From: Galerina marginata
Lineage: Eukaryota > Basidiomycota > Agaricomycetes > Agaricales > Galerinaceae
Direction: 5' to 3'
Length of the DNA: 64,000 nucleotides
Assembly (NCBI GenBank): GCA_023014335.1
Contig: JAECYW010000017.1
Coordinates: 434,001 to 498,000 of the forward strand
This document shows positions 44,856-55,963 of the stretch, piece after piece; position 1 is the first letter of the stretch, and every line of letters starts with the position of its first letter. The notes beneath the pieces are model-generated. The model was not told where the DNA came from. It was given only the letters and a program-made list of their open reading frames with translations, and made no database searches. The translations under genes were made by a program, and so were the position numbers.

Positions 44856-46047
44856 TTACGGGATTAGGGGCGTCTCGGAAAGAGGTCTCTCTGGAGTCTC
44901 GTAAGTAACACACCAGAATAGTGGAAGTTGTCCGTGGACTTCAGTTACTGTCGCCGCGTATCGGTCTACAGTCTCCTCTGCCATGCTGAACGTTCTTAAC
45001 CATCCGTCACTACATACCGCTTTCTTCCAGACAACGGTACCAAACACAAGGTCTGTTAAAGTGTATCTGTCATCTCCGGCACGGGTGATGTTGACGCGTT
45101 GTAGCTCTAGCGCATCTTTAAGGGGGAAGCTGAATACGGGTTCTAATAGGGACCATTCGTTGATACTGAACCTGCGAAGAATCTTGAATAACGATGGAGA
45201 TGACGCCAGCACGGCAGATGCCTCCTGTCAAAGAATGTTAGCAAGTTTCGTTGATGCTTCAATTAGTCTATCCTCACCAGTGCATTCGCTGTAGGCGTTT
45301 GGATGACTAGTTCCCGTATGGATGGGAATGACGATCCGATAAGTGTTAGCGCCTTGCCTATTTTCTTGCCGACACTGAAATCGAGGGTGACAAATAGCTC
45401 GCGCAGTACTGTGTTTCTGGGAGAGCAGCCAGTGGCGGCTGATATCAGATAATTCAAGTCGTCCATATCCATGAGTAGCGAAATGCGTATACGCGTCACG
45501 CTCCGGTTGGCCGCAATTAGTGTTAATTTGATGTCGCCATTCAAGCTTAGAACTCGAAGATGGGACAGAGTTTTTGGGGCCGTCGTTGAAGACGGTGCGC
45601 CAGTTACACGGAACCGATCCATCAGATGCATAAGCAATCGGGAATGGTCCGACGAGACAGCGAGCGTCAAGCTCTGCAGGAAGTCCATCTTCTGGAGGGC
45701 GGCGCAAAGTATCCAGTATGTCAGGTAAACCTCTGCGTTCGACTTGGTGCTGTACTGCAGACTTCTGGTGTATTTGCCATAACTTTCCGAGGACTCCACC
45801 ACCGTCTTGAAGAATTTGCGTGCTCGAACATATTTTAGTGATATATGCCGATACAATATCCTGGCGGTGATGTCATGCATTAGCCAAGATACGCGTATTA
45901 GCGACAACTTATCCGTATCCGGGAGATATTCTGCTATTCCATTAAGCAGTTCTGGGGCCATCGCAGCCAGAGATGCTCTGGGTCTGAAAACCGATGTTAT
46001 CAAGGGAAGTCGCGTACAGTGAATTACTTACGATGCTTCCATGGCAT
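44856..46047 (-). CDS. F-box protein (at least 3 exons)
   Basis: This is a putative SCF substrate receptor. The proposed start is ATG at 46047 (MPWKH), spliced to a main exon beginning PRASLAAMAPELLNGIAEYL. The F-box core continues DTDKLSLIRVSWLMHDITA and ILYRHISL. The body has leucine-rich stretches, FLQSLTLAVSSDHSRLLMHL and LSHLRVLSLNGDIKLTLIA, typical of fungal F-box/LRR proteins. The last exon starts near 45,223 (EASAVLASSPSLFKILRRFS) and ends at 44856. The alternative start, the internal Met at 45961-45963, would leave the F-box intact. It is not closely similar by eye to the host F-box gene at 7.9-9.5 kb. Both flanks are genes of the duplicated block. Confidence 0.72.
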
Positions 46048-46563
46048 ATGTGAATGGTGTGGACTGTAGGACCTGAATGAAATCTGCAATCCCATTTAAA
46101 CGCAATGGTTGACTCAAGCGACTATGGTTTTTTGCTGTCTTACGATTTAGGGTAGCGCTTCATCCAGAGGTATTGTCGGGGTTATTTACCGATATCCGAT
46201 GTCGGATGTATGTCTTACGGTTGTTGTTGGCTGTTAATTGACTCTGTATTTGACGTACAAATAACACTACACATGTCATTATGACACGTTGCGTCACCGT
46301 TTGTCTGCTTTGTATGTCTTCGAGCTTCTAAGTGCGAAATGTTACTATAGTGACTGCTGCGATATTTTTTTGTTGTTTAGGCCTTTGTTAAGGTGTGTGT
46401 TTATTTGCTTAATACTTACTTGAAGATCTTTCCTTGTGTCTTTCTTACACGACATGTAGTCTCGATATTCGCTCGAAATATGCCATGGTTTAGAGCTGGG
46501 TGGTGGCTGGGTATATAAGGAGTCCCGAATTTCTTCCAGCAGATCGACATCTTCATCACTGCA
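46048..46563. other. Divergent spacer between the F-box and acidic-repeat genes
   Basis: A 516-base stretch. A minus-strand frame (46345-46614) reads EDVDLLEEIRDSLYTQPPPS and ends at a good donor (gtaagt), so it could be an exon, but it overlaps the likely start of the + strand gene and has no ATG of its own. I favour this stretch being a two-way promoter. Confidence 0.35.
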
Positions 46564-48194
46564 ATGCCTGTCGAGATGGGCAGATATTCTGAACGGTATC
46601 TCATTGAACAACAACGCAGGTCGTCAAACTTGACGACTTTTCAGGTTTACCCGTTCCCATCAAGGCTCTTGGAAGTCGCATAGTAAGTCCTTTTACATGA
46701 CTGTATGATATTGACCCTCATTATCAACAGTCCACTCGATTTCCGTGGATGTCTTCTGGCACCTGAGTTGCTCTCCACGCACTCTCGGAGTCACACGTTC
46801 CAAATGCCTGTATGCTTTCATGGATACGGTTTGCTGCCTGTCACGACCAGGGGGGGGGGTGTTCTCTTGGTATGTGGTGCGGATTCGGATGACCATTGCG
46901 GTTTCTTCAGTAAGTGTCCTGTCGCATCCGTTGTTCTTTTTCTGAATATCTTTATGCTGGTTAAGTTGATGTTGACAAACTTCTTTACGAAAATTTAAAT
47001 GTCAAGTGCGTTCAGTACGGTTTGAGATTAGGTGCGTCGTATAAATTTTATTCGTTTTGTATAGTTGCTCATCGATGTTCAAGATGGATTTTCGTCATCT
47101 TCTGCAGGGTTGTCGACGCCTGACTCTGCTCCCTTAACCGATTTCCTTAGTGAACCGCTCAGAGAGTCCGATGGGCAAATAACTTTGTCCGGCATCCTCG
47201 AGTACCCTCCGACCGCTGACGGTGCCTCTATTGGCAGAGCGTCTCTCAATAGTTCGATGCTGTCCGTCGCATCGAATGCCGGTTCTGATGGCTCCATCGC
47301 GCCCTTTATATCGAGCTCAAGTTCTGATGACTATATGCCATCTCTTGTGTCGAATTCGGATTCAGACGAATCCATGCCGTCCCTTGCGCCGAACTCGGAT
47401 TCGGACGATTCTATGCCGTCGCTTGAATCGGTCTCAGATTCTGATGATTCTATTCCTTCTGTCGCGTTGATCTCTGACTCCGATGATGATTACCTTCCCA
47501 GCGACTCTACCGATGATCCGAAGGCTGATATGGCGTCGGATGGTTCTTCTAAATCGAGCCATAGTTCGATGGAAGATTTGCTACTCAGTGACGGTGCAGT
47601 CAACGAGGTGCTTGATTCCACCAAGTACCTCTTGACTGAAAAGATAGTGGGTGGATGGACCTGTTTGGATGGTAACGAAAATTTCGACATCGATGGCCCA
47701 AGGCGGTATGCTTCGCGCGAGGCATCAACGACTCAGACTTCCGAGAACTTGTGCGAATCCGATGCTGAAACGGGTGCGTTTATCGAGTCCTTTGAGTTCG
47801 ATTTCTGATGTTCTTTGCGTTTACTCTCTTTTCAGGTCTTTTCGACGGGAATGTTTATCCTCTCCTAGCTAGACCTGCTTCTCAGGATGTCAGTTCATCT
47901 CATACCTTGACCGAATTCGACTCTTTAGCTGGGCTAAGGGGACGAAGGAAGGTTCGTCGGGTAGACGGTGAGTTGGTTTATATTGTTTTTTTTTTTTTTT
48001 TTTTCGATACTCTTCTCATCGTCCCGTTGTTTTTTATAGATATATGTGACGAGTCATCTTATCCTCTTCTCGTTAGGCCTGATGGGTTGTGTTCTATTAC
48101 CTCCTGTGTCGACACCGCCACACACAACTTCCGCGATGATCTATTCCTTTCCCAGATTCTCACTGATTCGTACAAGCGTGACATCATATACTAA
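46564..48194 (+). CDS. Acidic Ser/Asp-rich protein with five 13-residue repeats (multi-exon)
   Basis: The proposed start is ATG 46564 (MPVEMGRYSERYLIEQQRRS), with an intron at about 46,681-46,728 and then PLDFRGCLLAPELLSTHSRS and GYGLLPVTTRGGG. The long exon at 47065 carries five tandem 13-residue repeats (39 bases each, about 47,308-47,505) of the form NSDSDDSMPSLES. After an intron at about 47,778 the protein continues LFDGNVYPLLARPAS and, after a T-tract intron, ESSYPLLVRPDG, ending at 48194. A run of ten G at 46,850-46,859 lies just where two frames must be joined, so the count there may be wrong. Family not recognised. Such acidic repeats often act as flexible binding regions. Function unknown. 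Confidence 0.5.
47308..47505 (+). repeat. 39-bp minisatellite, five copies, coding
   Basis: Five in-frame copies of a 39-base unit encode SDSDDSMPSL-type repeats. The copies differ mostly at third positions, so they have been kept under coding constraint or have drifted for some time. Confidence 0.7.
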
Positions 48195-48340
48195 ACTTTT
48201 GGCTGTTGTCCGTGTAGGCATAAATTTTGTTTTATTTTTGATTTTATCATAACGGTGTCCTGTTTTTATTTGATCCCATCAGGACACAGTGGTGGGTTTT
48301 GTAGGATCCAGGACAAAAAAATTGATTACATGTACTACTT

Positions 48341-50266
48341 TTATTCGTCTACATCAATCACAATGTTAAGCGACCAAGCTCTTTCTTCGTACGCCCTCAA
48401 AAATGCGTGTCCTTTCGCGGTTTCCTCTCTGATGACCACTTTTATCGGCGGATTCATTACTTCATCAGAAACCAGAAGTATAGAAAGCGCCTTGGCACGA
48501 CTTATCGCAACATTGAGGCGTCTTCTGTCAAGGATGAATTCTATATCTGATGAATATGCCTGGAGAGCTGAGAATAGGCATATCACATAATCTGCCTCAG
48601 AGCCTATGCATAATCGAATTTAGAGAGTCGAAATGGAATATAGGGATAAATACCTGCCTTGCAAGCGTTCGATAGTGTCGATCGTAAGGTTAGATCTGGT
48701 GGATTGGATCGTCTTCCTTGTGTGCTGGGGTTTCTTGTCGAAATGCTGTCCTTGAGAGATATCCGTGTCCAGCTTTGATAGCGCTACCTTGACTGCCTGA
48801 CGCTGTATACGGTGAGGTGCAGCAACAAAGATACTATCATTTGGACAGCAAGTTCGTAGATAGTGTACCAGTGCGGCTGCTACCAGGGCTTCTGAATTCA
48901 CCTTAGACTCGTAGGTGATGTCCGAAGCTAACAAGGAATGATGAGAAATCTTGATAAGAGTGAGCGATATGGCTGGTCCGTCTGACACGTCTTTCGTAGT
49001 GGATATGGTATTGTTCATGTTGAACGGGACTTTGGGGGCTGTGAGAGTTTCTTGTGGGTGTTTGTGCCTGACCTTCATGATTGCTGAGAGAAACGCTTCC
49101 ACTGTTGCAAATACATTCTTGTCAAAATCAGTCGGCTGGGGCATAGCTGATATCTTTTCCAGTGTTAGTGACATCGCTTGATCTTCCTTCTTCTGGGATT
49201 TGAAGTGTTGTGAGTAGATGGTCGATATAAAGTTGCATAGCCCTGTATTCATGCTACGCAAGTCGCTCCAATCAGATATTATCATGCATCCTTTGAGGGT
49301 TGTGCCTACTCACCGGAAATTTTCGACAAGCTGGATGACGTGGCTCAAGTGACTTGGACTTTCCTTCAACGAGGCCGATGTATGCGTTGCCCTCCGTATC
49401 ATAGCACAATCTAGCAGGGATCCAAATATCGGTATTGACTCAATTTGTTGATATTTCGCCGAGAGGATCGGAGCCAGTTGTTCTGAGTCCCCGGTAATTA
49501 TCACCCGTCCCTTTTGAGAAAGATAGCGAAATATGATGGACATCGTTCCGAAGACAATTTGGCTTGCCTCGTCCACGACCAGACAGTCGATCGCAAGTGA
49601 CAGCCTTTGTGCTAGATTTGAAAGCTGCAATGTATGTTTTGTTTGTCGACTTGTAACAATTTCTTCAACAACGCACCTGGTATAGTGTTCCAAAGATGAT
49701 GCGGCTCGCTGGACCTTGTCGCTGTGCTAGGGTATGATATTTGCCGTTCGTGACGAGCTCTATTTCTATATGATCCATCCAATCACGCGAAAACGAATCT
49801 ACGTCACGATATGCATTTATCAACCTGACTAGTTTCCCGTGGCAGACGCTGACGGCCGCGTGAGTGATTGAGGTGATAAATATGATTTTGTCGGCTGGTC
49901 CGTGGTGATAGATTTCAATTTCGAGGAGGCGAAGGATTGACAATGCGATGGTGTGGGTTTTACCTGCACCTGTGTCGCCATGTCAAAGGTAAGTCTTTAC
50001 AATGTAGGAAACATTATATTGACGCTCGTACCAGGAGGACCCCATACCACAGTTAATCTTTTTGACAATATGTGTAGGGCCGCTTGCTGTTGGGATGGTT
50101 TCAACAACAGAAACGTGGCCGTCTGATTTCCAAGTTCACATAGTTCCCTGACCCGTTTTTGTATGTTATTCGCGCTCTCGATGAAACGCGAGGCGAGGGG
50201 AATGTCCTCGAAGGTGCTGGGTTGTAATGCGAGTTGGAGGAATGGTATGTTGCGATGCACCGCCTC
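48341..50266 (-). pseudogene. UPF1/SMUBP2-like SF1 helicase, 5' end cut by the junction foldback
   Basis: This is an ATP-dependent SF1B helicase core (AAA_11/AAA_12 type) acting on RNA or DNA. Reading downstream on the minus strand: QQAALHILSKRLTVVWGPPG with Walker A completed across an intron as GPPGAGKT (about 49,960-50,045), then KIIFITSITHAAVSV (motif Ia), DCLVVDEASQI (motif II), RVIITGDSEQLAPIL (motif III), TIDTIERLQG (motif V) and NVAISRAKALSILLVSDE (motif VI). The end is at 48341. All core motifs are present. The N-terminus stops at 50,266, exactly where the foldback begins; the first residues of the open frame (GTG at 50,267-50,269) come from the foldback. The missing 5' exons would be expected to the right of this window. 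The relation to the Helitron is unknown. Confidence 0.8.
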
Positions 50267-51227
50267 CACTAGTAGCTACCACTCTGTGTGATATAACATA
50301 GGCAAGTGCCTGCACAGGCATTTATTTCCAGCCCACCTTTTCAAAGATATGAAATACTATGGCAAACCCATTGACATAGACCTGTGTTATTGTCCCAGGC
50401 TATGTTTTTGCCTGCCAGGCTTTATTTCATTGCCCTCCTAGGACGATGTTTTTGCCATGTTTTTGATTCCCAAGGCCTGTGTTTATGCTGTGTTTTTGCT
50501 TGCTAGGCCGATATTTCATTGTTGCCTAACACTGTGTCATTTCTATGTCTTTCCCTGCTAGGCTGATATTTCTTTGCTTGCCTAGGGCAATGTTTTTGAT
50601 ATTTAACTGCTTGCCAGTATCTTATTTCATTGCCTGCCTGGTGAATATTTATTTTTCCTGTGAGATATGATTATGTAATGTTTTGATGGCTCATAAAATT
50701 GCCTTTCCCATGCTCTCACACTTGTTTCCTCATCAAATTATGGCCTCAAATTGAAACATTTCATAGGATCAAAGGTCACACCCCTGCCAGCATGTGCCTC
50801 AAATATCACATCAAAATAACATAGATATCTCACATAATCAACCAAATATGCTTACCTAGAGATGTGACATAGAATTAACAGGCAAGTAAAACATCGTCAA
50901 AACATTGCCCTAGGCAAGCAAAGAAATACCAGCCTAGCAGGGAAAGACATAGAAATGACACAGTATTAGGCAACAATGAAATATCAGCCTAGCAAGCAAA
51001 AACACAGCATAAACACAGGCCTTGGGAATCAAAAACATGGCAAAAACATCGCCCTAGGAGGGCAATGAAATAAAGCCTGGCAGGCAAAAACATAGCCTGG
51101 GACAATAACACAGGTCTATGTCAATGGGTTTGCCATAGTATTTCATATCTTTGAAAAGGTGGGCTGGAAATAAATGCCTGTGCAGGCACTTGCCTATGTT
51201 ATATCACACAAGTGGTAGCTACCACTC
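50267..51227. mobile_element. Foldback element, junction copy, 961 bp
   Basis: I see the same sequence as the copy at 27,131-28,091. Its right flank, GGTGAAG, matches copy 1, but its left flank (gcaccgcctc, inside the UPF1-like helicase) does not. It therefore lacks a target duplication, as expected for a hybrid produced by recombination between two foldbacks at different places. Confidence 0.9.
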
Positions 51228-51962
51228 GGTGAAGGGTATAAGGGGCGGAGGAGCGAGCGCCGTCTCTGGAGTTGTAGGGTGTGCGTCGCGTGAATACTTT
51301 GGATCCAAGTATGTATTTGGATCGCGTCGTGGGGTCGCGACCGCTTTGCCATGCCCTCCTGTGCCGTCCGCTCTTATTGAAAGTTGGTTGCGATGTTACA
51401 TGGTCTTCCAGAGTCTGTAGGAATGAGATCAGGTAAGGTTCTGTCTGTATCGGAGGGGTTAATAGACTTACTCGGATGTGTCTCCAAAAAGAATCGTCGG
51501 TGGTAGTGTCAATGGCGTACGCGAACTCGCATTTGAAGCCTGGGGTATCTTGTCTATGTTGACGTGTGAGGTGCGATGGTTAGCCTGAGATATGTGATGT
51601 TGATAAGGGTTTTAACGCACATACGACCCTCTGGGGTCCCGGGTGGTGCTGTCCGACCCTCTGGGACAAAATTCCCGGTCTCCAGATGCGATCCCCATGC
51701 CCAGATGCCTGCGTGAACCATGACCGCTACCTTGTTGTTGTCTTTCCTGTAGAGCTGTGTTGGTATATTCAGTTTCCGTGCTATCGCTCAAATGAATATG
51801 GCTTGCCATCCACCGAGAATTCGTTCCGGTTGGCTTTGCGACAACTAATGGATCGTCAGTGGACAGCGACGAGACCGCTTCCTCGAACGAGATTTCGGTT
51901 TCGCGGAAACGTTTGCTTTGCCATTCGGCAATGGTATCGAGAATTTCCTGCGTGTGCGTCAT
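51228..51962 (-). pseudogene. Beta-module gene, 5' part only (unit 2)
   Basis: The 5' exons of the beta-module gene (ATG at 51962, then the PGFKCEFAYAIDTT and SSAPYT exons) are repeated here, but the right tip of the junction foldback replaces the 3' half, including the KNDIVRISF core. The only copy of that core is the one at 26.8-27.1 kb. This fragment cannot encode the full product. Confidence 0.7.
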
Positions 51963-52364
51963 TAGAGGTGTGGTTGTGGGATGAGATGAAGTTAAGCTGC
52001 TTGTTCCACGGCTTTTATACCTTTGGTTCTTTGCACGAAGGCAATTTTTTTTTTTTTTCAAGACGAGTTCAAAGTCTGGTGGTTGGAGCAACGTTGGTTG
52101 TGGTCGACAGTGTTCCGAATGACTTACGATAAATTTTTGTCAATGTGGTAGTGTGGGTGTTTGTTTGTGATGCTGTGTTTGGCGCCTGGGATCTCGGTGA
52201 CTTTCTGCGAACCCGTTTTCGATTCGGTGAAAGACGTGGAGGGCTTCGGTATACTGAAATGGTTCTCTATATGGGGAAAATCGGTTTACTCTGGCGATGT
52301 TTCAGCGGTTTCGCGAGGTCGGTTTAAATATCTATGCTGTTTTTGAATATCACTACCTACTTTC

Positions 52365-53508
52365 ATGACCTCCCTCAGCCCAAAAGATGGATTCATGACG
52401 TTGATCGCCTGCATGCCGGAGAACGTTATCTTACGGATTTTCTCTCATGTCTCTCTCCATCATCTTAGGTTGCTGATGAAGGTATCTTGGTTGACGCGCA
52501 ACCTCGTTCGTTATTATAGCGCGCATGCGTGGAACTTTGACCGCGCTTTCCGTGTTTGGTTCCGTGATCTGCGGGGGTTTAAGTCTTTGCTCTTACGCCA
52601 TGACGCCGTCGTATCGGGTTCATTCGCCCTCCAGTTTTTTGACCGCAGTCGTTATGATGGAAGCGACATGGACTTGTATGTCCCGGAAGCCAATATTCAC
52701 CGAGTTCGTTCCTGGGTCTCAAAACAGGGATATATTTTGCAAGACGACGGGGAGCGCGTTAGTTCCGCCTCCAAATTCTACGATTCGCACCGCCCCCGTC
52801 GACGCGGTCCACCTAGGTCGATCTCGTCAGTTTTAAATTATGTCAGGAAGGAACGCTTTTGGAACGGGACTGTGGACCGCAAACACGTACAGATAATAGG
52901 TCTGACGATACTTCCAGTGTCTCACATACTATACGAATTCCATTCCAGTACGTGCTTATAGTGTACCCCGCATCGTTGATACTGATTACTCGGTGTAGCT
53001 GCCGTAATAAATTTCATTACCTCTACAATGGCTGTATCCGTATTCCCGAAGGCGACATTATTAGATCGCAGGTCCTACATCGTTCGGGACTGGCGTGAAG
53101 ACAGACCCAGTAGCATTGGGTGGATTGAAAAGTATCGGGGACGTGGGTTTGATGTGGTGGCGGACTGCCTGGAGGATGACCTTAGGGCGATGTTAGGTCG
53201 ACGCTCGGCTGTAGACGACAGGTCTTGGATTATCCCGTTTGGAGGTGGGTCGGCTCTGTATTCTTCTCTAGGAACTTTGCTGATTTACTTCTGGACCATT
53301 CCCCCTTTGCTTTCTGTTTTTTGCTTTGTTATATCGCTTCTCTGTTTGTAACATAGGAACCGGGAAGTCTTTTATTTTCCAGGAGGAGAAAAACAGGTAT
53401 GCTCTGTCGTTCACTGTTGCTGGGGTGCCTGGCCCGTCGGTGGAACGACGCATCAAACTCAATCGAACTTCTGTCCGTTCCGTTGGTGGATTGGAAAATC
53501 GACAATAA
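52365..53508 (+). CDS. F-box plus nucleotidyltransferase-like protein, second copy
   Basis: This copy has the same three-exon structure as the gene at 29,229-30,373. One T is missing from intron two (after 53,340), which does not affect coding. Two substitutions occur in exon two (53,116 c to t, and 53,176 c to t); both appear synonymous. The coding sequence is intact, so both units could express this protein. Confidence 0.72.
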
Positions 53509-53642
53509 ATTGGTATCTACGTTTGTTCACACATTGCCCCGGCGAATAAGTCCAGTATGTAGATTTCCGAGGTTATGGAGCCATCTGGTAGTATTTATTT
53601 TTGTAAGGTTCATGTCTGTACAATACTGGGTAGAAAAGTTCT

Positions 53643-54170
53643 TACGCTTTGACTAGGAGGATTATGTATTCTGTTTCAGTGTTTAGAATGTCTTCTTGAG
53701 ACCCGGACTGGTCGAATTTGGTCACGATGAGGTTACCGACCCAATGCTTCCCAAATAGAGCTTTCAATGCAGCGTTGGGCGGAGCGGGTAGCGTATCCTT
53801 TCGATAAGATCATTCTCCATTCATTGCGCAATTTGAACGGGGTCCCTGGAATGCACGTTATTCTAGTATTGAATGCACCATTGGGGAACATCCGGGAAAC
53901 GTCGAGCATGTTGTTGTAGATTGGATTGTATGTTAGGTGGATATAATCCATACTTCCTCCCGTCGTAAAAATTGCGCACTGGTGACGCTTGAGGTTTAGC
54001 TACGTTGTAGTTAGCAAAGTTTCTGATGTGGAAGTCTATACGATTAAACTCACTGTAACTATGGCGTCGGATAAAAGCCTGACCTCCTGAGACGATAGTG
54101 TCTCTTCCTCTATGATTCTGTAAGGAGACATAGAAGGATACTTTTTGGAAATGGATTAGCTTCTAATGCT
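53643..54170 (-). pseudogene. Hypothetical protein, second copy with a different frame break
   Basis: This is the counterpart of 30,507-31,030. Here the upstream half reads open (MDYIHLTYNPIYNNMLDVSR to EWRMILSKGYAT), but an extra G near 53,786 shifts the downstream half into another frame. Compare copy 1, which has the opposite pattern. Confidence 0.35.
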
Positions 54171-55963
54171 CGTGGTAAGGATGCTCATACATCTATGAGC
54201 CAGGGTTGCTCTTGGTTGTTTGAAGAATGGACTGGAGGAGCGTTCATATTGGGGTGGATATGCAATGTACTAGTAGCAGGATATTCGGTTGATAAAAAAA
54301 GGGTAAATCGTCTTTGTATTTATACCCCTGAATAGCTCGGTTATTGCAACAATATGTGTGGGACGCTAGCATGCGTAAGGCTGTTTCTAAGGCTTTCATG
54401 AACCGTACTTGGTTTTTGTTTCGATTTTACTTGTTTTATTTCAATTTATTGTTCGATTGTCCCCGTCTTCCTTGTTACGCGTATGCCTGAGTGTGTCCGC
54501 ATCCATTTTTTTCTAGAAATCTTGACAGTCTTGAGATGCCGACCTTCCAAAATCACGATGGTGTCCGTGGTTGTCAGTGGTGAAGTCCGTTTGCCAACAT
54601 TGCTTGAACCGGTACCCATAAGCTACGTTTTCAACAGGTTTGACAGGTTCGAATTGTTAAGGCCGATGAGCATTATTTCTGAGAGGTAGGACGGTCGTTC
54701 CGTGTATTTTCTCTCGAGATGGAGTACTCGCCGCATTTGGATTGCGGCGCTTGATTACACCCCAGAAAGGGAATTAGTATCCTGGGATCCCGTCGCCGAT
54801 CTGAATTGTCGCCATGTCTCGCAGTACGGATGTTCGGGTGAAGTGCGGATCGGGAAAGGTAGATCGGTACCTCGGAAATAGGTTTCCGCACTGATTTCAG
54901 TGTCAGCTGTCTGACAGCGAGCGATTCCGATAGCCATTCTTTCCTATGTTTAATGATTTGACAGGATAACAGTGTCAATTATCACATCGATGTGACTCGA
55001 TAGATTTAATATCACTGTGAAGTTATTATTTTGAACGATGGATGCGTAGTTGGACCTGCAGTCGGGTAATGCGCAGGAAACTAAGCTTTTGATTATTTGA
55101 GGTCGGTAGGACAATTTGACCGTTGTCCTCGATCTTCGCGGTGGAACTCATTGCTGGTTTGAAGTTGCCTTGCCCTTCCCACACGGCCGACATGTCGTGT
55201 ATCATCGGATCACCCTTGAGGTGTTTAAGCGATATCGGTGTCCTACCGACGGTCTTGTCTTGAAGTCAGCAAGGCTTGAATGTTTGTGGGGAAGCTAGCT
55301 CATATTTATAAAGCTAGCGAAGGGTCAGATTCTTCCCCAGCTGTATGTTGAAAATCTTTCCGAAGTAAATGATGAATTAAGGACCGATTTATTTCTAGGG
55401 TCTTCTTTTCGGAGTAGTCCCAGTGCGCAGGAGGGTCGGTGTTGTATGGCAGTGATTTAATCCCTTATTGTCAGTTATGATCATGGTTGAGCGTTCTGGA
55501 ATTGGGTAGTCGGGTCAGGATGTCCGATATCCGTGTGGTGTGTGGTGAACGTGTGAGTAGATTCGCAACATGACACTACAACGGAATCTGAGATTATTTG
55601 TGCCCGTTTTGTTCTGACTATTTTCCGGTATTTTCGGGCATTGGTGCTGTGGTAGAATAGAAGGACGGTTATTTTTTTGGTAGTTTGAATTCTGGGCTAA
55701 GTTGAAGGGTTGGCTAATTGTGCCTATCGGCGAGATATAATGTTTGGTTGTGTCTGGATCATTTGCTTTACTATTTGGGTACGATGTGCCCAAATGGGGC
55801 CAGCTATGGGTCGGTGATCTCGGGTATATTTAGTATAAAAGAGTCTGTCGAACAGCGTAGAGGTTATCTTTCTTAAACGCCCCACAAAGTCGAAATATCA
55901 TCCTCGCTAGTTGTCGATTTTGTCTCTGTAAACAGTCCAAGAAATCATAACCAGCACGGCCGT
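54171..55963. other. Region without a supported gene (copy of 31,031-32,828)
   Basis: Same content as in unit 1. Two further one-base differences are visible: ggtttccgc against ggttccgc near 54,882, and ctatttggg against ctattttggg near 55,772. Both change the length of small open frames, which argues that those frames are not genes. Confidence 0.4.

Larger units (their letters stand above)
16700..50266. other. Accessory region with G/T-rich + strand (Helitron-associated gene set)
   Basis: By eye the + strand here is enriched in G and T in intergenic sequence and in genes of both orientations. In the line from 18,481 (inside a minus-strand kinase) 43 of 60 bases are G or T, and in the line from 17,161 again 43 of 60. 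T tracts of 13 or more occur near 18,031, 21,838, 22,113, 23,179, 28,911 and 47,985; no A tract of that length occurs. Three stretches break the bias: 24.96-26.05 kb, the foldback at 27,131-28,091 and the long-arm element at 35,976-41,648. This is what later insertions would look like. The host genes at 1-16 kb do not share the bias. Confidence 0.55.
27131..50266. repeat. Tandem duplication, unit 1 (23,136 bp)
   Basis: The sequence from 27,131 recurs from 50,267 in direct orientation, head to tail with no spacer. It carries the foldback, the 5' part of the beta-module gene, the F-box/NTase gene, the Helitron Rep-helicase with its inserted element, the second F-box gene, the acidic-repeat gene and the UPF1-like helicase. 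The left breakpoint is exactly the left tip of the foldback. Offsets drift from 23,136 to 23,133 along the copy because of single-base length changes. Confidence 0.95.
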
